DNA from: Eubacteriales bacterium
Lineage (GTDB): Bacteria; Bacillota; Clostridia; Lachnospirales; Lachnospiraceae
Length of the DNA: 64,000 bases
Direction of reading: 5' to 3'
Assembly: GCA_030536995.1 (NCBI GenBank)
Contig: JAUNOY010000015.1
Location: 1 to 64,000, forward strand
Part shown: positions 18,454 to 27,310 of the stretch, in pieces
Position numbering within the stretch: position 1 is the first letter of the stretch
Layout: each line of letters starts with the position of its first letter
Program-made: the position numbers and the translations under genes
The notes under the pieces: generated by a model
What the model saw: only the letters and a program-made list of their open reading frames with translations
Databases searched by the model: none
Told to the model about the DNA's origin: nothing

Positions 18454-18861
18454 TTATGCAAATTCTACAGGTTCTTTTCGAAAATCAGTTTTTATAACAA
18501 TATAGGGGTATGACGGCCCAGTACCTTCTTCAGATTTCTCAGGCCCCATCAGTTTTGTTTTGAAATATATTGACTCAGATGACAAAGACACCTCTTCCAC
18601 CTGAATGCTGCATCCCCCTGCCACCTGCTGTCCGTAACCTTTGACAAGATAAAGAAATCCCTCTATCTGATAAGTTAATTGAAATTCTTTCTCCTTTTTT
18701 TCCTCTATAAGTGCCTGCAGTTCTTTTGGTGTCATTTCCTTTTTTACAATCGTGTATTCAAGCGGTTTGCGCGGCTCTTTCTCTATTCGGATCAGGCGGC
18801 AGCCACACAGGATTATGGCCGAAAAAAATGCAATACACCCCAAAGCAGCGGTTCTTCTCAT
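18454..18861 (-). CDS. PrcB-like lipoprotein
   Basis: The gene encodes 135 residues. The N-terminus is a lipoprotein signal (AFFSAIILCGC), then a charged linker (Lys/Glu-rich). The C-terminal 70 residues match the pattern of the PrcB C-terminal domain (KGYGQQVAGGCSIQVEEV, ending in PYIVIKT). Known: PrcB-type domains occur in secreted or membrane-bound accessory proteins of proteases. I infer an extracytoplasmic protein of unknown partner. The start at 18861 follows a G-rich ribosome site; an open extension of eight codons lacks one. It is probably transcribed with the SipL-like gene 95 bases downstream or separately. Confidence 0.65.
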   Translation of the reverse strand: MRRTAALGCIAFFSAIILCGCRLIRIEKEPRKPLEYTIVKKEMTPKELQALIEEKKEKEFQLTYQIEGFLYLVKGYGQQVAGGCSIQVEEVSLSSESIYFKTKLMGPEKSEEGTGPSYPYIVIKTDFRKEPVEFA

Positions 18862-18932
18862 AAAGCCCCCCTGGCCGTTCTTCAATACATATTCTATGTC
18901 AGTCCTTCATGGCATATGAGCGAAAAATGATA

Positions 18933-18961
18933 TTGCAACCGGAAGCCACATTCCGTATAAT
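18933..18961 (+). promoter_or_regulatory. Sigma-A promoter of plsC
   Basis: TTGCAA and TATAAT are spaced by 17 bases, about 73 bases before the plsC start. Confidence 0.8.
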
Positions 18962-19033
18962 GGTAAGAAAGGCATTTACCTAAGTAAAAAAGATCGGTGT
19001 CTAAAAAAGTCACTGATCTGGAAAGGAACACTT

Positions 19034-19774
19034 ATGATTCGTTTTATTTTTGTCTGTATTACAGTCATTGGTTACCTGGTGCTTTCCATTCCGCTTCTCA
19101 TCGTTGAATGGATTATCGGTAAATTTTCACCCATGAAAAAAGATATCAGCTCTCTTCGGATTATTCAGGCTGTTTTCCGTTTCGTTCTGTGGATTACCGG
19201 AGTAAAAGTAACCGTCATAGGAGAAGAAAATGTACCGAAGGATACTCCTGTACTCTATATCGGCAACCACAGAAGCTATTTTGATATTCTCCTTACCTAC
19301 ACACGCTGCCCTATCCGCACAGGATACGTGGCAAAAAAAGAAATGGAGAAATATCCTCTTCTGTCCAACTGGATGCACTATCTGCACTGCCTGTTTCTTG
19401 ACAGAAAGGATATCAAGCAGGGTCTGAAAACTATTCTCGAGGCAATCGAAAAGATTAAATCCGGTATCTCCATCTGTATTTTCCCGGAAGGTACCAGAAA
19501 TACCAGCGAGAATGAACTTGATCTGCTTGAATTCCACGAAGGAAGCTTCAAAATTGCAACCAAATCCAAATGTCCAATTATCCCTATCGCTATGAATAAC
19601 ACAGCCGAAATGTTTGAAGCACATTTTCCACGCATCAAACCGTGCCATGTTATTCTGGAATACGGCAAACCTATCTATCCGGATAAACTGGATAAAGAAG
19701 ACCAGAAGCATCTCGGCGTTTATACCAGAAATGTAATTCTGGAAATGCTCAAAAAGAACAAGGAATCGGTCTAA
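19034..19774 (+). CDS. plsC: 1-acyl-sn-glycerol-3-phosphate acyltransferase
   Basis: PlsC adds the second acyl chain to lysophosphatidate at the inner membrane, giving phosphatidate. The product is 246 residues. An N-terminal hydrophobic segment (residues 3-25) anchors it. The catalytic HxxxxD motif is NHRSYFD (His at 79) and the glycerophosphate site is FPEGTR. AAAGGAACACTT gives the ribosome site. It has its own promoter and is isolated among minus-strand sporulation genes. Confidence 0.95.
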   Translation: MIRFIFVCITVIGYLVLSIPLLIVEWIIGKFSPMKKDISSLRIIQAVFRFVLWITGVKVTVIGEENVPKDTPVLYIGNHRSYFDILLTYTRCPIRTGYVAKKEMEKYPLLSNWMHYLHCLFLDRKDIKQGLKTILEAIEKIKSGISICIFPEGTRNTSENELDLLEFHEGSFKIATKSKCPIIPIAMNNTAEMFEAHFPRIKPCHVILEYGKPIYPDKLDKEDQKHLGVYTRNVILEMLKKNKESV

Positions 19775-19794
19775 CTTTTATAACAATATTGATT

Positions 19795-20322
19795 TTATAA
19801 GATTGCATGTACGATACACACTGCTGCCGCCGCTCCAGCCACAGAGGCAAAAAGCGCTCCGGCCAGTGTGTATCTTATTTTTTTCACCTTTACAGACGAA
19901 AAATATACACTCATACAATAAAAAACGCTCTCTGTAGATCCCAGTATAAGAGCTCCCATCAAGCCTGCTGCTGAGTCTGTCCCAGACTCTTTAAAAATAT
20001 CAAGAAGAAGCCCGGTGGCTGCACTGGAAGAAAAAAGCCGAACTACAGAAAGAGGCAGTATCTCTCCTGGAATCCCCAGAAATTCTGTTATGTTTCCAAG
20101 CAGCCGAGTAAGCAATTCAAGGAATCCCGACGCGCGCAGAATTCCTACTGCAGTCATAAGGCCGATAAGTGCAGGACAGATACCCACAGCTGTTTTCAGC
20201 CCGTCTGCTGCCCCATCCAGAAAATCTCTGTAAATATCCCTCCTGCTCAAAAGGCCGTATCCTATTATATAAAAAAGTAAAATGGGTATCATTAAATTGG
20301 AGATAAAAGTAAGAATACTCAT
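19795..20322 (-). CDS. spmB: Spore maturation protein B
   Basis: This 175-residue membrane protein has about five hydrophobic segments and nucleoside-recognition (Gate) domain features: AVGICPALIGLMTAVGILRASG and a GSTESVFYCMSVYFSS block. Known: SpmA and SpmB are needed for proper dehydration of the spore core in Bacillus and clostridia. Its start overlaps the spmA stop by four bases, so the pair is translationally coupled. It ends 20 bases from the convergent plsC. Confidence 0.93.
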   Translation of the reverse strand: MSILTFISNLMIPILLFYIIGYGLLSRRDIYRDFLDGAADGLKTAVGICPALIGLMTAVGILRASGFLELLTRLLGNITEFLGIPGEILPLSVVRLFSSSAATGLLLDIFKESGTDSAAGLMGALILGSTESVFYCMSVYFSSVKVKKIRYTLAGALFASVAGAAAAVCIVHAIL

Positions 20323-20963
20323 AGATTACCCTGTCTCCTTTTATCCATGATTTTACAGAAAAAAACTGCTGCTCCTGTGCTGACAAGGGTTGCTAAAAAA
20401 GCCGGCGCCGCGATGAATGCCGGGTTTACGCTTCCATACTGACTTCTGTATGCAATAAGATTCATCGGAAGTAACTGAAGAGAAGAAACATTGATAATGA
20501 GAAACGTACACATTTCATTGCTCGCTGCCAATCCATATACGCCTTGCCTTTTACCGGAAAGTTCTTTCCTTTCTGGCGCCCTGATCCGGTACCGCTCTTC
20601 TTCTGTTTTTTCCAGTTCTTTCATTGCTTTCAGACCTGCAGGTGTGGCTGCCCATCCAAGCCCCAGACAGTTGGATAAGAAGTTAAGAGATATGTATTTA
20701 CATGCTTTTGAATTGGGATTTAATCTTGGAAATAGAAATCGAAGGACAGGCCGCATTTTGCCGGAAAGCTGCTCTACAAGCCCTGCATTTTCTGCGATTT
20801 TCATAACACCCGTCCACATAGCCGTGACGCCGGCCATAGAAATACATAAGGTTACAGCTTCTTTGGAAGAAGAAACTGCTGCGTCTGTGACAGCCTGAAG
20901 GTTTCCGGTTAAAGTTCCGTATATCACCCCCAGAAAAATCATTCCGCCCCATAGATATGTCAT
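20319..20963 (-). CDS. spmA: Spore maturation protein A
   Basis: This 214-residue membrane protein has a nucleoside-recognition domain (SKEAVTLCISMAGVTAMWTG) and the family block NFLSNCLGLGWAATPAGLKAM. TGAGGGGGAACTT precedes the ATG at 20963. Known: it acts with SpmB in the inner forespore membrane during core dehydration. It is followed directly and with overlap by spmB. Confidence 0.93.
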   Translation of the reverse strand: MTYLWGGMIFLGVIYGTLTGNLQAVTDAAVSSSKEAVTLCISMAGVTAMWTGVMKIAENAGLVEQLSGKMRPVLRFLFPRLNPNSKACKYISLNFLSNCLGLGWAATPAGLKAMKELEKTEEERYRIRAPERKELSGKRQGVYGLAASNEMCTFLIINVSSLQLLPMNLIAYRSQYGSVNPAFIAAPAFLATLVSTGAAVFFCKIMDKRRQGNL

Positions 20964-21021
20964 AAGTTCCCCCTCAGAATAAGCTCTCTATCATTCTATT
21001 GGATAACTCAAAAAATTATAA

Positions 21022-22311
21022 CTACAGCTTCCACTCAATAGAGGCTGCACCGGGTGAAACCTTTATCACGCTGACCATTTTGTCCAGGACGAAGCGCTTC
21101 TCCTGAAATGGTGTACTTTCCCATTTTCCCATACAGTCGGCAGCCCGTTCCAATTCCTTTGCCACATGATTTTCTCTCGCTTTCTGTACCATACAGCGGA
21201 AAACATAATCCTCCACATCTTTTGTATATACTTTCCCGCAGCCGGGACAAGAACGATTATTCAGCCGCTTAGAACAGCGGAGATACTGTTTTCCGGAGGG
21301 GCTTTTAATACTCATGAGAGCATATCCGCAGATCCCGCATTTTATCTTTCCGGCAAGCCATGTATTTACAGCTGCCCTGCCTGCCTGAATTGTCATATTA
21401 GCAAGAAGTTTCCGCCTGCATTTCAGCCATTCTTCTGAGGCAACGATTCCCTCATGAGGCGCAACAACAAGAAGCTGATTCTCCAGATCCTGCAGTTTAT
21501 TCGTCGTAATATCTTTCCCCCGATACAGATAACAGCCGTGAATCCCGTCGAAATCCTGAATTCCGGCTACAATTTCCGTTCCCTGCTCCGCAAAAAAACG
21601 ATAAACCTCCATGTCAGCTCTTACATATACTGGATTTCGAAGCAGCTGCGCCAGCATGGGACGGATTAATTCTTTTTCGTAAAAAAGGACACCTTTCTCC
21701 GCATAATATCTGGTAATGTCCCCATAAGAGGTTTCCGGCTCCGCATACATATTAAAAATCTCCTGCACAATCGCTGCCTCTTCCGGTTCCGGTACCAGCT
21801 TCTTTGTGTGAATGCCATCCATAACAATCTCTTCCAGCCGGAAACCATAAGGTGGTTTTCCCCCCATCCGAAAACCTTTTTTACTTCTGGAATAATATGC
21901 ATCGCTGACTCGCTTCTGTATGGTTTCACGCTCCAGCTGTGCAAAAACAATACAAATATTCAGCATCGCCCTTCCCATTGGCGTTGACGTATCAAATTTT
22001 TCCGTTGATGAAACGAATTCCACCTGATGCTGCTGAAACATTTCCATCATATTGGAAAAATCCAGAATTGAACGGCTGATCCGGTCAAGCTTATACACAA
22101 TAACCTTATCAATCTCCCCTCTTCGGATGTCTGAAAATAACTCCTGAAGCTGAGGTCTCATCGTGTTTTTTCCGCTGTACCCTCTGTCCCGATATACCTT
22201 GAATTCAGCATCCTTAACTTCAAATCTGCAAAACTCAATTTGACTGTCAATTGAAATACTGTCAATCCTGTCCACAGACTGCCTTGCATAAATTGCATTG
22301 ATTCGCTTCAT
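21022..22311 (-). CDS. Large serine recombinase (resolvase/invertase family)
   Basis: This 429-residue site-specific recombinase has the N-terminal resolvase domain with catalytic Ser12 (IYARQSVDR) and the usual arginines (YKLDRISRS). A recombinase domain follows (KPPYGFRL), then a zinc ribbon with paired Cys (CGICGYALM, CPGCGK) and a short C-terminal coil. It is at the small end for large serine recombinases. GAGGAGG fixes the ATG at 22311; an open extension of 20 codons lacks a ribosome site. No other phage or conjugation gene is nearby. It may be a remnant of an integrated element, or it may act on the repeats of the adjoining island. Both are inferences. Confidence 0.88.
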   Translation of the reverse strand: MKRINAIYARQSVDRIDSISIDSQIEFCRFEVKDAEFKVYRDRGYSGKNTMRPQLQELFSDIRRGEIDKVIVYKLDRISRSILDFSNMMEMFQQHQVEFVSSTEKFDTSTPMGRAMLNICIVFAQLERETIQKRVSDAYYSRSKKGFRMGGKPPYGFRLEEIVMDGIHTKKLVPEPEEAAIVQEIFNMYAEPETSYGDITRYYAEKGVLFYEKELIRPMLAQLLRNPVYVRADMEVYRFFAEQGTEIVAGIQDFDGIHGCYLYRGKDITTNKLQDLENQLLVVAPHEGIVASEEWLKCRRKLLANMTIQAGRAAVNTWLAGKIKCGICGYALMSIKSPSGKQYLRCSKRLNNRSCPGCGKVYTKDVEDYVFRCMVQKARENHVAKELERAADCMGKWESTPFQEKRFVLDKMVSVIKVSPGAASIEWKL

Positions 22312-22828
22312 AAGTAAAACCTCCTCTTTTGTATAATTTGCTGCTGCCGCTTCCCGGCAGTGTCTGCACATCCCGCCGTATCCCTCCTAATCATTTTCCA
22401 CTTACACCTTCCGTGCCGCTGTCTACACAGCGCTGTTCCGGAATCCATAATCCCTCCCGCCGCAGTTACGTCTTTCTGCTTTTTACTGCTCTTCTCAGTT
22501 CAAGTCGAACGCACGTGAGACTTGGCTCGCGATTCCAGTCAGCGTTGGCTGACACATTTCTTTTTAGAATCGCTGCACATCTTCGCGGAATACCGAGCAA
22601 AATGTTCTTAAATAAGTATATACTATCTCAAGACAGGAAATCAATCACGGCCAACATGAACTTCCGTGTTCCCTCTCCGGCCATTCTTTACATCATCTTA
22701 ACACTTTCTGCATTAAACAAAAATATTTTCTCAATACAATCTCAACATTTCTCCATCTCTCATCCTCCTTTTCTCCCCTCACCAACCCCCTAAAAAGTTT
22801 GTTATACCACTCCAAGGGGAACTATAAC
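22312..22828. other. Intergenic region at island edge with two stem-loops
   Basis: No convincing gene is seen in 517 bases. Two small perfect stems stand in tandem: CAAGTC/GACTTG (22501-22524) and GTCAGC/GCTGAC (22538-22553), followed by a T-rich stretch. A short CGCTGT/ACAGCG stem lies at about 22423-22438. It contains the 5' leader of the first giant gene, including the conserved AAGGGGAACTATAAC ribosome site. No strong sigma-A promoter was found. An attachment site of the neighbouring recombinase could lie here but is not identifiable. Confidence 0.4.
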
Positions 22829-25800
22829 ATGACGAAAATTAAAAACACAAAGAAGGGCATGGCGAAGAAAACGCTGAGCATTTCTCTTGCTGTTGCAATG
22901 CTGGCTACTTCTAATGTGCCGGTATGGGCTGCTGAGTTTACTGATGGAACAGACGCAGCGTTTACATCTGAAGCAGTTGTTGAGACTCCTGTTGAAGAAG
23001 TTGTTACTGATGCAGAAGAACCTGTTGTTGAGGAAGAAGTTGCTCCTGAAGTAGAGGCTTCTAACGTAGTTGAGGCGGGCGACTTAATTCTTGATGAGTT
23101 ACATGTGGATTCCAAAGCGACCTTCCAGACAGGTAAGATTGGCGTATCCGGTAAAATTAAAATTAAACGTAATGGTGAAATTGAAGAGTTAAAAAATTAT
23201 AAATTTGGCTGGAGAGTAGAAGGTGCTAAACAGAATATTTACACTAGTCAGGTAATTCCTCAGACTGATGCTTCCGTAATGAGCTTTAAACCAACATTTG
23301 TAGAAGGGCAAAAGGGTGCATCAGCAGTTGACTGGAGCAAGTATGTAGGACAGGTTCTTGAGTTAGTTGTTTTTAATAACGAAGAAGCTGACGAGATTAA
23401 AATTGATCCTACAGTAGTTGGAAAAACAGTGATTGAAAAACGCGATTTAACAGGTGCAAAACTTCAGCTCGAAGAAAGTACTTTAGTTTATAATGGAAAA
23501 GGCTACAGATATACACCAGAGGATGATCTTGATGCGAACTCTGTTAATTTAGTACAGAAAGCACTTGTGAATGTACCAGGTGAAGAGAAGGCTTGGGATA
23601 AAGACTTTGTTTTGAAATTCTTTAATGTAGATTCCAATACTGTAGTTAATGCAGGCGAAAAATTAGTAGTAAGAGCGACTCCTAAAGCAGATTCTCCTTA
23701 TAAAGGAACTGTTTATGCAGATGCACTTACAGTACAGAAGAAATCATATGAAGAAGGAGATTTATCTGTAACATTAAATACAGGTATTTCATATCCATAT
23801 ACAGGTAAAGTGATTACAGTTAATCCATCTGATATTACAGTTAAAGAATCCGATGAGTTATCAGGAAAGACCGTATCAGGTGTAGTTAAGTCTGCTGAAA
23901 CTGTTTCTGCAGGACTTGGAAAACAGCAGGTTAGTGTTCTGTTAGATGCAAAGCTTTTAACTAACTATAAATTTGATGGTTCAGTTAAAGCAGTAGAGCT
24001 TGTAACACCAGATGCAACTGATGCAAATAAAGTAACAATTACTCAGCGTAACCTTGCTACACAGACTAATATCACAATTGACCATGATGGAAAGATTTTA
24101 GTAGGTAGAACAGTTGCTGATTTCATTAAACATGATCTTAATTTAACAGATAAAGATGGTTCTTCACTCAATTTAGTTGAAGGAAAAGATGGCGATTATA
24201 TTGTTAGTGTTTTTGATGCTGATGGTAAAGTTGTAACAGACAGCTTTAAAAACTCTGGTAAATTATATAAGATTTTTGTTACTGCTGTAGAAAAGGCTGA
24301 AAACCAAAATTGTATTGAAGGACAGGAATTAACTGTATATGTAACAGACAATATTATTTCTAAAGTAGAATCTCAGCGTTCATTCAAACCTGCTTACACC
24401 GGAGAAGAAATTAAACCTACTAAAGCTGATTTTGGTACATTAACAATCTACGGAGTTGACGGTGTTAAAGTTCCACTTCAGTCGGATCAGTGGGAGTTCA
24501 CTGGAAAATATGTAAACAACACTAATGCAACTATCTATCATGCAACCGGTCTGATTAAAGAGCAGGCTTTCGCTGAGATTAAGATTCTTGGTGATAACGG
24601 ATATAAGGGACAGACTGCTTTAGTTCCTTTTGAAATTCTTCCATTAACTGTATCTGAGTCTACTGTTACTGTTCCAGCTACTGTAACATACAACCAGGGA
24701 TATGGTGATGCTAGTGAGTATAATGTACAGTTAGTTGTAACAGCTAAAGATGAAACAGGTAAAATTGTAAAAGGTCTTACTGCTGAAGATTACTCTGTTA
24801 AGTATGAATACGTAAATGGCAAAGATTCTGATACAGCAGCTCCAACAAATGAGCTTCATGACTTTATCAAAGCCACAATTACTGTAAAAAACCCTAACTT
24901 TATGGGAATGAATGGTCTTAAGAGCATTGTCAAGATGGAAGAAAAACATACTGAAATTGTTGAGAAAGCTCTGACAAGCAGTATGATTAAATTCAATCCG
25001 GCTACATATACATATACAGGTGGTGTAATCATTCCTACTTATGCAGTAATGGATGGAGAACTTGTATTATGGGATGAAGCTGAGTATGGCAAAAAAGGCG
25101 AGTACAAGGTTGAAAGTATTGTAAATAACAAAAATGTTGGTAAAGCTACTTTAACAATTGCAGGTATTTCCGGTAAATATTATGGTAAAGCATCTGCTGA
25201 TTTCGAAATCACACCAGCAAACACAGATAGCGTTAAAATAACATTTACAGATCCAAGTGAACTTAAATATACGGGTCGTCAGGTACGTCCTCGTACATTT
25301 GAGGCAAAATTAAACGGCAATACTGTAACAGATCAGTTTGAAATCGTTGGTTATGGTAAAAATATTTCCGGTAAAGGAACTGTTGAATTGAAACCAGTTG
25401 ATGGAAATAAGAACTTTACCGGTAAAAATATCATTGCTGAATTCAACATTGTTAAAGAGTATGTTGTAGGTGATCTTCATACATACAATAAGAATGGCGA
25501 AGATGTAACATCTGGTTATACATATGAGGAAAATTCAAAACGTGTTCCAAATCATACTTTTGATTTCGATGGAACTGCAAAAGAATTTGCTTCTACATTA
25601 TTAAAGAACCTTCAGGCAGATGAGGACACAAATAAAGTAGGCGATGGTGTAGGTACTACTAAAGCAACTGCTGATGATTTTGAAGTTAAATATGTTGATA
25701 ATGTATCAGGTAAAAAAGGATTTTCAAAAGATAATGACCATTACAATGTTGGCTACGTATATGTAGTAGCAAAAGATGGTAGTGGCTATGCGGGTACCAA

Positions 25801-26944
25801 AGAATTTACAACAGCTGATGGAACAACAATTAAAGGTGTTGTAGATTACATCCCATTCTTAATCAAAAATGTAAAATTTGTCAAAGAGAATGTTTCTGTT
25901 AAAAATGGCACATATGCTGGTGGTCTCCCAGTAAAGCCAGAAGTACTTGTACAGATTAATGGAAATACTCTTGTTGAAGGCAAGGATTATACATTAAAAT
26001 TCACAGATAAAAATGGTAATGCAGTTACACCTGTAGATGTTACTGATGGAAATATCTATAAAGTTATCGTAACAGGTATCAATGGCTATGAAGGTTCTGT
26101 TGATGATACCCATACATGGGGAGTTGACAAAAAAGACCTCGCAGACTGTGATGTTAAAGTGGTTAACGGTGTTGCATATGTAATGAACGGATATATTCCA
26201 GTTCCTGTAACAGAGTACACTGTTAAAGAAAACGATGACAAGACATACACAGTAACTGCAAACAAAGATTCCAAGAACTACACAGGTTCCAAGACAGTTG
26301 TTGCAGAAGGTCAGAAACCAACTGACAAACCGGAAACTCCAATGATTCAGTCTGTAAAAGTTGTTGGAAACAAAGCAACAGTAATCCTTTCCGGTGAGAC
26401 AGAAGGTGCTGTAGGATATGATTACGTAATTTCCACAGACAAAGACTGCATCAATAACAAAGATTACGATAAAGTAAACAAAAACATCCTCAACACAACT
26501 ACAGATTTCACATATGTAGGACAGGATGTATACTACGCTTACTGCCATGCTTGGAAACGTGGCGAGGACGGCAAGAAGATCTTCAGCGATTGGTCCAATG
26601 CTTACCCATTCGTTGTATCTGCTATCACACCATCCCAGCCTGCAATCACAAGTGTGAAAGTAAAAGGCAGCACAGTAACCGTTACTTATACAAAATCTTC
26701 TAACGCAGATGGTTATGACGTTGTTCTCGGAAGCAAGGTTGCAACTGTAGCAGGCGAAAAACGTCCGGTAGAGTACGCTAATCTTGTTAAGAAGAACATC
26801 AAAGGCAATACTGTAACAGCTACCTTCAAGAACGTGAAGAAAGGAACCTACTATGCAGGTCTCCACGCATTCAACAGAACATCTGAAGATGGCAAGAAAG
26901 TATTCAGCCCATGGTCAAATGTAAAGAAAGTAACAGTTAAATAA
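22829..26944 (+). CDS. Giant secreted Ig-like repeat protein, paralogue 1 (subfamily A)
   Basis: The 1371-residue chain has a signal peptide of about 34 residues (ending VWA), then a short acidic Val/Glu/Pro stretch. Eight or more beta-sandwich repeats of about 80-100 residues follow, many opening with a YTG motif and closing with a TITP/FTI-type strand. The last 200 residues are two Fn3-like modules, each ending in W-S-N. No LPXTG, SLH or hydrophobic C-terminal anchor is present. The first about 50 codons and last about 110 codons are nearly identical to those of three paralogues in the window; the middle is diverged and closest to paralogue 3. The ATG at 22829 follows AAGGGG. The function is unknown; secreted adhesin, matrix or surface-coat protein is inferred. 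Confidence 0.85.
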   Translation: MTKIKNTKKGMAKKTLSISLAVAMLATSNVPVWAAEFTDGTDAAFTSEAVVETPVEEVVTDAEEPVVEEEVAPEVEASNVVEAGDLILDELHVDSKATFQTGKIGVSGKIKIKRNGEIEELKNYKFGWRVEGAKQNIYTSQVIPQTDASVMSFKPTFVEGQKGASAVDWSKYVGQVLELVVFNNEEADEIKIDPTVVGKTVIEKRDLTGAKLQLEESTLVYNGKGYRYTPEDDLDANSVNLVQKALVNVPGEEKAWDKDFVLKFFNVDSNTVVNAGEKLVVRATPKADSPYKGTVYADALTVQKKSYEEGDLSVTLNTGISYPYTGKVITVNPSDITVKESDELSGKTVSGVVKSAETVSAGLGKQQVSVLLDAKLLTNYKFDGSVKAVELVTPDATDANKVTITQRNLATQTNITIDHDGKILVGRTVADFIKHDLNLTDKDGSSLNLVEGKDGDYIVSVFDADGKVVTDSFKNSGKLYKIFVTAVEKAENQNCIEGQELTVYVTDNIISKVESQRSFKPAYTGEEIKPTKADFGTLTIYGVDGVKVPLQSDQWEFTGKYVNNTNATIYHATGLIKEQAFAEIKILGDNGYKGQTALVPFEILPLTVSESTVTVPATVTYNQGYGDASEYNVQLVVTAKDETGKIVKGLTAEDYSVKYEYVNGKDSDTAAPTNELHDFIKATITVKNPNFMGMNGLKSIVKMEEKHTEIVEKALTSSMIKFNPATYTYTGGVIIPTYAVMDGELVLWDEAEYGKKGEYKVESIVNNKNVGKATLTIAGISGKYYGKASADFEITPANTDSVKITFTDPSELKYTGRQVRPRTFEAKLNGNTVTDQFEIVGYGKNISGKGTVELKPVDGNKNFTGKNIIAEFNIVKEYVVGDLHTYNKNGEDVTSGYTYEENSKRVPNHTFDFDGTAKEFASTLLKNLQADEDTNKVGDGVGTTKATADDFEVKYVDNVSGKKGFSKDNDHYNVGYVYVVAKDGSGYAGTKEFTTADGTTIKGVVDYIPFLIKNVKFVKENVSVKNGTYAGGLPVKPEVLVQINGNTLVEGKDYTLKFTDKNGNAVTPVDVTDGNIYKVIVTGINGYEGSVDDTHTWGVDKKDLADCDVKVVNGVAYVMNGYIPVPVTEYTVKENDDKTYTVTANKDSKNYTGSKTVVAEGQKPTDKPETPMIQSVKVVGNKATVILSGETEGAVGYDYVISTDKDCINNKDYDKVNKNILNTTTDFTYVGQDVYYAYCHAWKRGEDGKKIFSDWSNAYPFVVSAITPSQPAITSVKVKGSTVTVTYTKSSNADGYDVVLGSKVATVAGEKRPVEYANLVKKNIKGNTVTATFKNVKKGTYYAGLHAFNRTSEDGKKVFSPWSNVKKVTVK

Positions 26945-27185
26945 TCCAAAAGATTGATTGACTCGTTAAACAATCCTGCTTGGATATGTTGAAAATGAAA
27001 TAATCCATTTTGGGTGATTTATAAGATTCCTAAAAAAGCGCTCCGGCTCCCCGCCGGGGCGCTTTTCAAAAGAGAAAAACAATCTAGTGTAAATATATGA
27101 AATAAACATAAACAAAAATCTCCCATAGAAAGCTTTCTTGTAGGATAATCTAATGCCGTTTCTTTTTGTTGTTTAGGATACATAA
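26945..27185 (+). repeat. 3' flank repeat R1 plus distal extension
   Basis: Bases 26945-27066 are the constant 3' flank shared by all four giant genes, ending in a strong GC hairpin. The hairpin and the next 120 bases (27028-27185) recur almost identically, in reverse orientation, at 48064-48221. From 27186 to 27251 I see only AT-rich sequence before the IS element. Confidence 0.85.
27032..27066 (+). terminator. Terminator of giant paralogue 1
   Basis: GCGCTCCGGC and GCCGGGGCGC form a ten-pair stem with one mismatch, with A- and T-runs on either side, so it can work in both directions. Confidence 0.85.
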
Positions 27186-27310
27186 AAAGAGAATGTGAAA
27201 CTTTTTCTGTAAATAATGTTTTAGAAGGTCTTCTATGGTAAAATATTTTATCATAAGATAGTGTCAAGATTTTTTCGCAAATTTAATTCGTGCCGTTCGG
27301 TAGATGGCAG

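Noticed and set aside
21022-22311. Prophage called from the serine recombinase
   Set aside because: No capsid, terminase, portal, lysis or repressor genes are found on either side.
22329-22793. 154-residue plus-strand frame between the recombinase and giant gene 1
   Set aside because: It has low-complexity, Ser/Pro-rich translation, no ribosome site and overlaps the leader of the recombinase gene.
25994-26866. Long antisense frames opening METCIVGSFLH, seen opposite all four giant genes
   Set aside because: They recur only because the coding strand is conserved. They are Cys/Phe-rich, have no ribosome site and lie wholly inside real genes.
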